In this document: positions 1 through 6,145 of the stretch, in pieces
Position numbering within the stretch: the first letter of the stretch is position 1
Layout: each line of letters begins with the position of its first letter
From: Octadecabacter sp.
GTDB taxonomy: Bacteria; Pseudomonadota; Alphaproteobacteria; Rhodobacterales; Rhodobacteraceae
NCBI GenBank assembly: GCA_018500065.2
Contig: JAHBAO020000115.1
Coordinates: 1 to 7,896, forward strand
Direction of reading: 5' to 3'
Length of the DNA: 7,896 nt
Notes under the pieces: model-generated
The model's database searches: none
Told to the model about the DNA's origin: nothing
What the model saw: only the letters and a program-made list of their open reading frames with translations
Program-made: the position numbers and the translations under genes

Positions 1-1368
1 CCCGCCGAAATCGAAGCGGCCGACCTGACAGGCCTCGCGATCGAGCTGGCGGTTTGGGGTGGCGACGGCTTACCATTCCTAACCGCCCCGCCAGATCATG
101 CCTTAAGCGAAGCACGCGTGTTGTTAACCGCACTCGGCGCATTGACCGATGGCCGCATCACCAAGCACGGGCGCGACTTGTCAAAACTGCCACTTCACCC
201 GCGCCTCGCACATATGTTGCTCACAGGTGGCAAAGCCGCGGCCCCCCTTGCTGCACTCCTCTCAGAACGCGACATTCTACAAAACGCACCAAGCGATTTA
301 TTACTTCGTATCAAAGCACTCGCAGGCGAACGTAGCGCACACGCTGTGCACAAAACCGCGCTCGCCCGCGTCAAGCAAGAGGCCAAGCGCTTGGCAAAAA
401 TCGCGCCCGCGGCACCCGAACAGCCTCCCGAAATCTACGCAGCAATGGCCTATCCCGACCGCATCGCCCTGCGCCGCCCCGGGGATGACCCGCGCTATGT
501 TTTATCCGGTGGCAAAGGCGCACACATGGAAGCCGCAGACCCGCTTGCAGGGCAACGCCTGCTCGTCGTGACCGATACAGACGGCAACCAAAGAGAAGCC
601 AAAATTCGTGCCGCCCTGACCATTTGCGAAGCCGACATTCGCGAACTGGCGGGCGCAACGATAAACCACCACCACAGCTGCGCATGGTCGAAACGCGACG
701 GCAAGGTACTGGCACGACGTCAGGAACGTCTCGGCGCAGTCGTGCTGTCGGACGCGGCGTGGAAAGATGCGCCGCAAGAACAGATCGCGCGCGCGATGCT
801 CGACGGGGTCCGCATGCTGGGCTTCAAATTCACACCCGCCGCCGAACGCTTCCGCGCACGCGTTTTACTGGTGCGCGCGGTTGATCCAACCCTACCGGAC
901 CTGTCTGACACATCGCTCATGGACACCCTCGAAGACTGGCTTCTCCCGTACCTGACCGGCGTCCACACCACCGCGCACTGGAAAGCCCATGACACCCTGC
1001 AAGCCCTTCGCGCGATGCTGACATGGGACCAAATGCAGCGGGTCGACAGCGAAGCACCGGCACAATTCACAACGCCCCTAGGCCGCCACACCCCGATTGA
1101 CTACAGCGGCGAGGCTCCAGAAATCACGCTGCGCATTCAAGAAATGTTCGGCACCACACGCCACCCAAACGTCGCCGGCCGCCCCTTGCGTGTGACCTTC
1201 CTGTCCCCGGGGCAAAAACCGATCCAAACCACAATGGACGTCCCTGGTTTCTGGGCCACCTCGTACGCTGATGTGCGTAAAGACATGCGCGGCCGCTATC
1301 CACGCCACCCGTGGCCCGAAGACCCGACCCAAGCCGACCCAACCCTGCGCGCAAAACCCCGCAAATAG
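1..1368 (+). CDS. hrpB: ATP-dependent helicase HrpB, C-terminal 455 residues (5' end outside window)
   Basis: HrpB is a DEAH-family ATP-dependent (RNA) helicase, cytosolic, with a poorly defined role in bacteria. The frame is open from the first base, so the gene starts upstream and the RecA-like helicase domains with the Walker and DEAH motifs are not visible. The visible part begins in the winged-helix/HA2-like region. Residues about 40-70 of the fragment read ALGALTDGRITKHGRDLSKL followed by PLHPRLAHMLL, a strong HrpB signature. YPDRIALRR lies near residue 150. The last roughly 130 residues are the HrpB-specific C-terminal domain, with TPLGRHTPIDYSGEAPEI and GRYPRHPWPEDP near the end. The gene ends in a basic tail and TAG. 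It converges with gnd, 149 bases away, and a palindromic repeat starts 3 bases after its stop. No frameshift is seen. The family assignment is secure; the cellular function is known only in general terms. Confidence 0.95.
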   Translation, partial: PAEIEAADLTGLAIELAVWGGDGLPFLTAPPDHALSEARVLLTALGALTDGRITKHGRDLSKLPLHPRLAHMLLTGGKAAAPLAALLSERDILQNAPSDLLLRIKALAGERSAHAVHKTALARVKQEAKRLAKIAPAAPEQPPEIYAAMAYPDRIALRRPGDDPRYVLSGGKGAHMEAADPLAGQRLLVVTDTDGNQREAKIRAALTICEADIRELAGATINHHHSCAWSKRDGKVLARRQERLGAVVLSDAAWKDAPQEQIARAMLDGVRMLGFKFTPAAERFRARVLLVRAVDPTLPDLSDTSLMDTLEDWLLPYLTGVHTTAHWKAHDTLQALRAMLTWDQMQRVDSEAPAQFTTPLGRHTPIDYSGEAPEITLRIQEMFGTTRHPNVAGRPLRVTFLSPGQKPIQTTMDVPGFWATSYADVRKDMRGRYPRHPWPEDPTQADPTLRAKPRK

Positions 1369-1371
1369 CCC

Positions 1372-1435
1372 CTTACGCCTGCCTTTGTTTTATAAATATC
1401 CCGGGGGGAGTCCGAAGGACGGGGGGCTGGCCCCC
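1372..1435 (+). repeat. Dispersed intergenic palindromic repeat, copy 1, just downstream of hrpB
   Basis: The element begins CTTA, then CCTGCCTTTGTTT (1378-1390), AAATATCC, a run of six G, a small GTCC-GAA-GGAC hairpin (1410-1420) and a GGGGG-CTGG-CCCCC hairpin (1422-1435). A second copy with the same order of blocks lies at 3964-4018 in the other orientation. Relative to the upstream gene both copies sit in the same place, a few bases after the stop codon. Elements of this look are frequent between Rhodobacteraceae genes. The hairpin is followed by a pyrimidine-rich TCTTACCTTTTCT, so it could contribute to ending hrpB transcription, but the U-tract is poor. Confidence 0.75.
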
Positions 1436-1441
1436 TCTTAC

Positions 1442-1467
1442 CTTTTCTACAAATTTTCTAAGAAAAG
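1442..1467. terminator. Possible bidirectional terminator hairpin between hrpB and gnd
   Basis: CTTTTCT (1442-1448) and AGAAAAG (1461-1467) are a perfect 7-base inverted repeat around a 12-base AT-rich loop, in the gap between two convergent genes. The stem is AT-rich, so it would be a weak terminator on its own. It adjoins the G/C-run hairpin of the repeat. On the minus strand a T-rich stretch follows a GC-rich region at about 1468-1490. A further TGATC-TACA-GATCA hairpin lies at 1492-1505, next to the gnd stop. Which of these ends transcription cannot be told from sequence. Confidence 0.35.
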
Positions 1468-1517
1468 TTGCGCCCCGCCCGCGGCACGCGCTGATCTACA
1501 GATCAACCGAACCTATA

Positions 1518-2927
1518 TCAATCCCACCACGGCCCATGTTGGTCGCGCCGCCCGTCGATGTGCTCAAACCCGTGCCGCCCAAAGAAGTCACGTTGCGCCT
1601 GGATCACATCAGCGGTGCCACGCGCTGTACGCATCGTATCAATAAACCCGAGCGCCGAGGCGAGTGCCGGAACCGGATGCCCACCCGACACCGCAGCAGC
1701 CACAACGCGACGCAGCGCTGGCAAACTATCGCGGATCAGTTGCGCAAAAGCCTTCGAAAAAATCAGCTGCCCTTCAGGCAGGTCCCCGCGAAACGCCGCC
1801 GCGATGTCGCCAAGCAAGGACGAGCGAATGATGCATCCCGCGCGCCAAACTTCCGCAACGCGGGCGTAATCGATGGACCAGTCATACTCAGTCGACGCCG
1901 CATCCAAAATGCGGAAGCCCTGCGCATAAGACACAATGCGCCCCAAAAGCAGCGCAGCCTCCAGATCCGCGTCATTCAACACCAACGCATCGCGTGGCGC
2001 ATCAAATATCGCGCTGCCAGCAACACGGGCTTTGCCTTCTGAAGACCACGCGCGCGCGGCCACCGCAGCCTCGATCACATTGGCGGATTGGCCCAAACGC
2101 ACGGCTTCAATGGCAGTCCAGCGACCCGTGCCTTTTTGCCCGGCAGCATCAACAATCACATCAACGGCGGGCTTGCCCGTTTGCACATCAAGCGCTTGCA
2201 AAACTTTCGCGGTGATCTCAACCAAGTAGCTTTCCAGCACACCCTTATTCCAACGCTCAAACACTGCGCCGATCTCGGATGGCGACTGCCCCTGCCCGTA
2301 GCGCATCAACCCGTAGGTCTCTGCGATCAATTGCATATCCGCGTATTCAATGCCGTTGTGCACCGTTTTGACGAAATGCCCTGCGCCGTCTGGTCCGAAA
2401 TGATCCGCACAAGGTTCACCGTTGAACGTGGCCGCGATGCCTTCAATGACGTCCCGAATGCCGCTCCATGCGGCAGGGGAGCCGCCGACCATCATCGCGG
2501 GTCCATGACGCGCACCCTCTTCGCCGCCCGAAACGCCCATGCCGATATAGGTGAACCCAAGGGCTTCGACGTGCTTGGTACGGCGGCGGGTCACATGAAA
2601 ATCCGCGTTGCCCGCGTCGATGATCGTGTCACCTTTGGCCAGCAGCGGTACCAGTTTTTCGATCGTTTCATCAACAGGATCGCCCGACGGGATCATCAAA
2701 ATGATCGCACGCGGCGGTGCCATTGCGGCAACCATGTCTGCAAGATTGTCCGCGCCGTGCAGCTTGCCCGCAAGTCCTTCGTTTTCTGCTTCCTTTACGA
2801 ACGCGCCAACAACCTCGGGCTCATGGTTTGTCACATGCAGCGCAAAATCTTTTTCGAGGATGTTGAGGGACAACGCGCTGCCCATCGTTCCAAGCCCAAA
2901 CAGGCCAAGCGTCGCGGAATTGGTCAT
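1518..2927 (-). CDS. gnd: 6-phosphogluconate dehydrogenase, decarboxylating (long form, 469 aa), atypical cofactor pocket
   Basis: Catalyses oxidative decarboxylation of 6-phosphogluconate to ribulose 5-phosphate and CO2 in the cytosolic oxidative pentose-phosphate pathway. The N-terminal Rossmann domain carries GLGTMG (11-16). The substrate loop GVSGGEEGARHGP spans 131-143. The catalytic helix KTVHNGIEYADMQLI begins at 187, with K187 and E194 matching the catalytic Lys and Glu of the sheep enzyme. GQKGTGRWT lies in the all-helical C-terminal domain, and R446 and H452 match the substrate-binding pair contributed by the partner subunit. Length fits the long-form family. The ATG has a GAGGG six bases upstream. 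Oddity: the usual Asn-Arg-Ser/Thr after the second beta strand, which holds the NADP 2'-phosphate, reads N34-H35-E36, so preference for NAD is possible. The motif DGGNS is DAGNA here. gnd lies 101 bases downstream of argF on the same strand. I see no clear terminator between them, so read-through is possible. Confidence 0.95.
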   Translation of the reverse strand: MTNSATLGLFGLGTMGSALSLNILEKDFALHVTNHEPEVVGAFVKEAENEGLAGKLHGADNLADMVAAMAPPRAIILMIPSGDPVDETIEKLVPLLAKGDTIIDAGNADFHVTRRRTKHVEALGFTYIGMGVSGGEEGARHGPAMMVGGSPAAWSGIRDVIEGIAATFNGEPCADHFGPDGAGHFVKTVHNGIEYADMQLIAETYGLMRYGQGQSPSEIGAVFERWNKGVLESYLVEITAKVLQALDVQTGKPAVDVIVDAAGQKGTGRWTAIEAVRLGQSANVIEAAVAARAWSSEGKARVAGSAIFDAPRDALVLNDADLEAALLLGRIVSYAQGFRILDAASTEYDWSIDYARVAEVWRAGCIIRSSLLGDIAAAFRGDLPEGQLIFSKAFAQLIRDSLPALRRVVAAAVSGGHPVPALASALGFIDTMRTARGTADVIQAQRDFFGRHGFEHIDGRRDQHGPWWD

Positions 2928-3028
2928 CAGGAGCCCTCAATTGTGTCAGCCAACGACTACGATGCAAACGCGGGGTCTTCAACCTCGGGTCTGCGAACAC
3001 TGTCGCGGCACCTCACAAAGAGACCGAC

Positions 3029-3934
3029 TTATTTACCGAGGCAGAACCGCATAACAGCCTTTTGCGCATGCATCCGGTTTTCCGCCTCGTCCCAGATGAC
3101 CGAATTCGGGCCATCCATGACTTCAGATGTCGCTTCATCATCGCGGTGCGCGGGCAAGCAGTGCATGAACAAGGCGTCGTCCTTGGCTTTGGACATCAGA
3201 TCGGCGTTCACCTGATAGCCGCGCAGCTGGTTGTGGCGGCGTTCACGTGCGGATTGCGGATCGTGCATCGACACCCAAGTGTCCGTGACCACCAAATCAG
3301 CGCCCTGAACGGCCTCATTAGGATCGCGCACAGTTGTATATAGCCCATCGAGCGCGGCTTCGGGCTGCAAGGTTTCAGGCCCCGTGAAAACAAGGTCAAA
3401 ATCAAACTGCTTGGCGGCATGGGCGAAGGATGCAAACACGTTGTTGCCATCGCCTGACCAGACAACCTTTTTGCCTTTGATCGGGCCGTTGTGTTCTTCA
3501 AACGTCATGATATCAGCCATGATCTGACACGGGTGCGTGCGGTCCGTCAGCCCGTTGATGACAGGCACGGACGCGTACTCCGCCATTTCAAGCAATGTCT
3601 GTTCCTCAAAGGTACGGATCATGATCAGGTCAACATAGCGGCTCAGCACGCGGGCTGTATCCGCAATGGTTTCACCGTGTCCAAGCTGCATGTCCTTGCC
3701 CGACAGCACCATCGTTCCGCCCCCCATCTGGCGCACGCCAACATCAAATGAAATGCGCGTCCGCGTGGACGGCTTTTCAAAGATCAGCGCAACCATGTGA
3801 TTGGCGAGCGGCAAATCCGCATCAGGCGTACCCTTAGGCTGGCCGGCGCGCGCAGCCTTCATGATAGCGGCAGTGTCGATGATGCCGCGCAAGTCGTCGG
3901 GGGATGTGGTGTTGATGTCGAGAAAATGGGTCAT
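3029..3934 (-). CDS. argF: Ornithine carbamoyltransferase (301 aa)
   Basis: Anabolic ornithine transcarbamylase: joins carbamoyl phosphate and ornithine to give citrulline and phosphate in arginine synthesis. It is cytosolic, and the family is normally trimeric. The N-terminal carbamoyl-phosphate domain carries S56-T-R-T-R60 within FEKPSTRTR, and HPCQ is at 134-137. The ornithine domain carries DTWVSMHD (218-225), the family's SMG loop with His in place of Gly, and the catalytic HCLPAHR (258-264). The length of about 300 residues is typical and no motif is missing. Only a weak purine-rich stretch (AAGCGA) precedes the ATG, so translation may depend partly on coupling or on signals from the argD transcript. 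It follows argD in the same direction after a 90-base gap that holds a palindromic repeat; argD-argF is a common operon in Rhodobacterales. The repeat hairpin could lower argF expression relative to argD. Confidence 0.96.
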   Translation of the reverse strand: MTHFLDINTTSPDDLRGIIDTAAIMKAARAGQPKGTPDADLPLANHMVALIFEKPSTRTRISFDVGVRQMGGGTMVLSGKDMQLGHGETIADTARVLSRYVDLIMIRTFEEQTLLEMAEYASVPVINGLTDRTHPCQIMADIMTFEEHNGPIKGKKVVWSGDGNNVFASFAHAAKQFDFDLVFTGPETLQPEAALDGLYTTVRDPNEAVQGADLVVTDTWVSMHDPQSARERRHNQLRGYQVNADLMSKAKDDALFMHCLPAHRDDEATSEVMDGPNSVIWDEAENRMHAQKAVMRFCLGK

Positions 3935-3963
3935 AAGATATCGCTTGTGATTGGCTGCGGAAA

Positions 3964-4018
3964 TTGGGGGCTAGCCCCCAAGCCCCCAGGATATTTGGGA
4001 AACAAAGGCAGGGTTAAG
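3964..4018 (-). repeat. Dispersed intergenic palindromic repeat, copy 2, between argD and argF
   Basis: Read on the minus strand from the argD stop: CTTA, then CCTGCCTTTGTTT (4012-4000), AAATATCC, two G-runs, and the perfect 18-base palindrome TTGGGGGCTAGCCCCCAA (3981-3964). The first about 35 bases match copy 1 at 1372-1406 block for block: CTTA, two variable bases, the 13-base core, three variable bases, AAATATCC, one variable base, GGGGG. It starts 6 bases after the argD stop. Unlike copy 1, it sits inside a probable operon rather than at a convergent gene end, so if it acts on RNA it would act as a 3'-end stabiliser or partial terminator. Confidence 0.8.
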
Positions 4019-4024
4019 AAAGGG

Positions 4025-5206
4025 TTAAGCACCCTGTTCGGTATGTGTGGCTGCTTTTTTAAGGCGGGATATGGCCTCGTCGATTTCTGCATCTGTGATG
4101 TTAAGCGGGGGCAACAGGCGGATGACGTTGTCTGCGGCCGGAACTGTAAGAAGTTCTTGCGCGTAGTTGGCCGCAACGATGTCCGTGTTGACCGCCCTGC
4201 ACTTGAGGCCAAGCATCAGGCCGGTCCCGCGCACCTCTTCAAACACCTCAGGATGCGCCGCGACAAGCCCTTCAAGCTTTTGGCGCAACAGGCCAGATTT
4301 GCGGTTCACGTCCGCCAGAAACGCGGGATCCGCAACGATCTCCATCACCTTGCAGCCAACAGCGCAGGCCAGTGGATTGCCCCCATAGGTCGATCCATGC
4401 GTGCCGGCTGTCATGCCCTTGGCCGCGTTTTCGTTTGCGAGAACTGCGCCCAAGGGAAAGCCACCACCAATGCCCTTCGCGACCATCATAATATCAGGCG
4501 CGATGCCGGACCATTCATGGGCGAACAGTTTACCAGTGCGCCCAACGCCACATTGAACTTCATCAAGGATCATCAGGATGCCGTGCTGATCACAAAGATC
4601 GCGCAGCCCTTTGAGGCAGGCGTCAGGCAGCGCACGGATGCCGCCTTCGCCCAGCACTGGCTCAACCATGATCGCACCGACTGTGGGCGATTTCGCAGCC
4701 TCGGTCAGGGCGTCGTGATCGCCGAATGGCAGATGCACGAACCCCGGTAAAAGCGGCCCGAACCCCTTGGTCATTTTTTCAGACCCAGCCGCCGCAATGC
4801 CCGCGGCAGACCGCCCGTGAAACGCGCCATCAAACGTGATAATATCCGTGCGCTCTGGCGCGCCCTTATCATAGTGATACTTGCGTGCCATTTTCACGGC
4901 CAACTCGCACGCCTCGGTTCCGGAATTGGTAAAAAACACCGTATCCGCAAAGGTGCTGTCTACCAGCATATCCGCCAACTGCTGCTGCGGTCCGATGTGA
5001 TAAAGATTGGACACATGCCAAAGCGTGTTCGCTTGCTTGGTCAGCGCCTCAACCAGTTCAGGATGCGCATGACCCAAAACATTAACGGCGATCCCAGCAC
5101 CAAGGTCTAGAAAACGTCGCCCATCTGCTTCAACCAGCCAAGAGCCTTCACCGCTGACGAAATTCAGCGGCGCACGGTTGTAGGTCGGTAGGACGGACGG
5201 GATCAT
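4025..5206 (-). CDS. argD: Acetylornithine aminotransferase (393 aa)
   Basis: PLP-dependent class-III aminotransferase that interconverts N-acetylglutamate semialdehyde and N-acetylornithine in arginine synthesis; family members often also transaminate N-succinyl-diaminopimelate precursors in lysine synthesis. Visible motifs are NSGTEA (94-99, PLP phosphate site), FHGR (129-132), LDEVQCGVGRTG (214-225, D215 pairs with the PLP ring nitrogen), VAKGIGGGFPLG (242-253, K244 is the Schiff-base lysine) and GTHGSTYGGNP (268-278). RGTGLMLGL lies in the C-terminal domain. Length is normal and no motif is missing. Among class-III enzymes the arginine-gene neighbour and the lack of an N-terminal extension favour ArgD over GABA or ornithine aminotransferase. 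The ATG has a good Shine-Dalgarno, AAAGGAAG, 6-8 bases upstream, and this is the most N-terminal start compatible with the family. First gene of argD-argF. Its 358-base upstream region may hold a regulatory leader, described separately. Confidence 0.96.
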   Translation of the reverse strand: MIPSVLPTYNRAPLNFVSGEGSWLVEADGRRFLDLGAGIAVNVLGHAHPELVEALTKQANTLWHVSNLYHIGPQQQLADMLVDSTFADTVFFTNSGTEACELAVKMARKYHYDKGAPERTDIITFDGAFHGRSAAGIAAAGSEKMTKGFGPLLPGFVHLPFGDHDALTEAAKSPTVGAIMVEPVLGEGGIRALPDACLKGLRDLCDQHGILMILDEVQCGVGRTGKLFAHEWSGIAPDIMMVAKGIGGGFPLGAVLANENAAKGMTAGTHGSTYGGNPLACAVGCKVMEIVADPAFLADVNRKSGLLRQKLEGLVAAHPEVFEEVRGTGLMLGLKCRAVNTDIVAANYAQELLTVPAADNVIRLLPPLNITDAEIDEAISRLKKAATHTEQGA

Positions 5207-5215
5207 CGTGATCTT

Positions 5216-5254
5216 CCTTTATTAGAAAGGCCCATAGGTGTTGGAACGCGGGCC
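5216..5254 (-). promoter_or_regulatory. Two mutually exclusive hairpins overlapping the argD ribosome-binding site
   Basis: On the minus strand CCTTT (5230-5226), a CTAAT loop and AAAGG (5220-5216) can form a 5-base-pair hairpin that buries the argD Shine-Dalgarno. The two C's of its left arm also belong to GGGCC (5233-5229), which can pair instead with GGCCC (5254-5250) across a 16-base loop. In that state the Shine-Dalgarno is free. The GGCCC/GGGCC stem is followed by TTTCTAAT, so it could also be read as a weak intrinsic terminator. All stems are only 5 base pairs, so stability is modest and regulation is an inference. Confidence 0.4.
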
Positions 5255-5263
5255 ATGTGTCAA
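5234..5263 (-). promoter_or_regulatory. Candidate sigma-70 promoter for argD
   Basis: A perfect TTGACA lies at 5263-5258 on the minus strand, 51 bases before the argD ATG. At a 17-18 base spacing the -10 position reads CACCTAT (about 5240-5234), a poor match to TATAAT. Housekeeping promoters in this group often have a strong -35 and a loose -10, so it may function. Just upstream CTAACA-CCC-TAACA is an imperfect direct repeat (5280-5267) that could bind a regulator. If this is the only promoter, the arginine-rich short ORF further upstream is not part of the argD transcript. Confidence 0.35.
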
Positions 5264-5332
5264 TAATGTTAGGGTGTTAGACGTGTTTTTCGACAGAACG
5301 TGTCAGAGATGCCAATCGGCGTGATCAATAGA

Positions 5333-5377
5333 TCAGCGTCGGCGTCGCAGTGTGGTCAGGGTCAAAATCATCGTCAT
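5333..5377 (-). CDS. Possible arginine-rich leader peptide (14 aa) upstream of argD
   Basis: The short ORF encodes MTMILTLTTLRRRR and stops with TGA. The last four sense codons are CGA CGC CGA CGC, all arginine. It lies on the same strand as argD, with 126 bases from its stop to the argD ATG, a normal distance for a leader-peptide attenuator. An in-frame TAA four codons upstream of the first ATG limits the start to that ATG or the one two codons later. The hairpin TGATC-TATT-GATCA (5335-5322) begins at the stop codon itself, so a ribosome stalled on the arginine codons would cover its left arm. Against it: no good Shine-Dalgarno is visible, arginine codons are easy to obtain by chance in GC-rich DNA, and another frame of the same bases is open with an acidic sequence that could be a gene remnant. 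Confidence 0.4.
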   Translation of the reverse strand: MTMILTLTTLRRRR

Positions 5378-5416
5378 GGCGCAGTCTTACGCCGCGCGCG
5401 GGATGCAATGCAAGCC

Positions 5417-5500
5417 CTATGCGTCTGCTGGATCTTGGTCCCACAGCGCGCGGGCGTCTTCAAAGACAGTGCGCAGGGGTGGCACGGTAGATCGGGGCAT
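5417..5500 (-). CDS. Unrecognised short ORF (27 aa) between the ClbS-like gene and argD
   Basis: I do not recognise this peptide. From its ATG it begins MPRSTVPPLRTVF and continues EDARALWDQDPADA before TAG. The frame is open for 17 codons upstream of the ATG, back to a TAA at about 5549, and that part also reads like coding sequence (DAARRLVCNNNRKIL). A weak GGAA lies 7 bases before the ATG. It may be a small protein, or a remnant of a decayed gene: directly downstream a different frame reads GLALHPARGVRLRHDDDFDP, as if a frameshift had split a longer protein. No known domain is visible, and being chance open sequence is also possible. Confidence 0.25.
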   Translation of the reverse strand: MPRSTVPPLRTVFEDARALWDQDPADA

Positions 5501-5564
5501 CAGAATTTTCCGGTTGTTGTTGCATACAAGCCGACGCGCAGCATCCGCCTTTTAGCAAATCGCG

Positions 5565-6062
5565 TCAGGCGTCCGCCCGCTTGCATGCTCTGACCCACTT
5601 CGCAGCAGATCGGTAATGTGACGCGCCCGCAGCTTCCGCCCAACGCCCCGTGGTCCATGCACTGTTAGCACCCTTCATCGGGCCGACGTACAGCTGCGTG
5701 TCGGACATATCCTCAATCAACTGCATCAAACGAAATTGCCCTTGTTCCAGCGCGTCCTTGGCCTCATGCCAACCAAGCCCTGCCTGATCCGCGCGCAGCT
5801 GCGCGTTATAGATCTTGAGGTCATTCCACTTGTACCCTTCAGCGGGGAAGAACACCTCGTGTCCGGCTTGCCCGTCCCGATACCATCCCAAGAACAGCTC
5901 TATCCAATGGGCGCGGTGGGCGATCACGTCTTTGATCGACGTGTCCTCTTCGCGTTTGCGCTTCGCTTGTTCATCTGGAATGTTGGCGATCAGCGTTTGC
6001 AGCTTGCTGAACTCCTTTTGCGTAACTGCAAGAAGGTCGGTTTTATTGGTTGCAGCAGGCAT
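5565..6062 (-). CDS. ClbS/DfsB-family four-helix protein (165 aa)
   Basis: The sequence matches the ClbS/DfsB (DUF1706) family, part of the DinB/YfiT-like four-helix bundle superfamily. After an N-terminal helix (NKTDLLAVTQKEFSKLQTLI) come TSIKDVIAHRAHWIELFLGWY (about 41-61) and FFPAEGYKWNDL (about 71-82), the family's most recognisable stretch. The C-terminal part has QLYVGPMKGANSAWTTGRW and ASHYRSAAKWVRACKR. The length is that of the family. E. coli ClbS protects against the genotoxin colibactin; most other members have no known substrate, and nothing here shows a colibactin-type pathway. The ATG has a strong AAAGGAG six bases upstream, fixing the start. It is divergent from the EamA transporter, 83 bases between start codons. 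I would call it a possible detoxification or damage-related protein, with the specific role unknown. Confidence 0.8.
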   Translation of the reverse strand: MPAATNKTDLLAVTQKEFSKLQTLIANIPDEQAKRKREEDTSIKDVIAHRAHWIELFLGWYRDGQAGHEVFFPAEGYKWNDLKIYNAQLRADQAGLGWHEAKDALEQGQFRLMQLIEDMSDTQLYVGPMKGANSAWTTGRWAEAAGASHYRSAAKWVRACKRADA

Positions 6063-6145
6063 CGCGTGCTCCTTTTAGCCTAATAATAACCCTAAGGCGA
6101 ACCGCGCACCTTGATCTGACACAAGCGCCGTGGAACACGACTGGC

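Larger units (their letters stand above)
5207..5564. other. 358-base region between argD and the ClbS-like gene
   Basis: This is the longest stretch in the window without a recognisable gene. On the minus strand, from left of the ClbS-like stop toward argD, it holds a GACGCG/CGCGTC inverted repeat (arms 5566-5561 and 5538-5533) without a T-run, the unrecognised 27-codon ORF, the arginine-rich leader candidate, three small hairpins (TGATC-TATT-GATCA at 5335-5322, GCC-GATT-GGC at 5320-5311, GACA-CGTTC-TGTC at 5304-5292), a TTGACA, and the paired hairpins at the argD Shine-Dalgarno. Plus-strand open frames at 5300-5593 and 5352-5555 look unlike proteins and run into the ClbS-like gene or stop nearby. 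Confidence 0.6.

Noticed and set aside
1492..1505. TGATC-TACA-GATCA hairpin near the gnd stop, similar to TGATC-TATT-GATCA at 5322-5335, as a shared regulatory element
   Set aside because: Only the short self-complementary arms match, loops and flanks differ, and the positions (gene end versus leader) are unrelated; chance is the simpler explanation.
2928..3028. Separate promoter for gnd (TTGCAT with CACAAT 16 bases on)
   Set aside because: The -10 match is weak and would place the start of transcription almost on the gnd ATG. I could not support it as a feature.
2088..3215. Plus-strand open frame of 375 codons across gnd and the end of argF
   Set aside because: It is antisense to a fully motif-complete gnd and to argF, its peptide has no recognisable domain, and it spans two real genes and their gap. 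Long antisense open frames are common in GC-rich DNA.
3797..4750. Plus-strand open frame of 317 codons across the argF start and argD
   Set aside because: Antisense to argF and argD, which carry all their catalytic motifs. The peptide is rich in Arg, His and Cys with no domain, as expected of a shadow frame.
5292..5304. GACA-CGTTC-TGTC hairpin as an intrinsic terminator in the argD leader
   Set aside because: The stem is only four base pairs, and on the argD strand it is followed by A's rather than U's.
6050..6145. Earlier ATG giving the EamA transporter 32 extra residues
   Set aside because: The extra part begins inside the divergent ClbS-like gene, has no hydrophobic or conserved content, and is not preceded by a Shine-Dalgarno.
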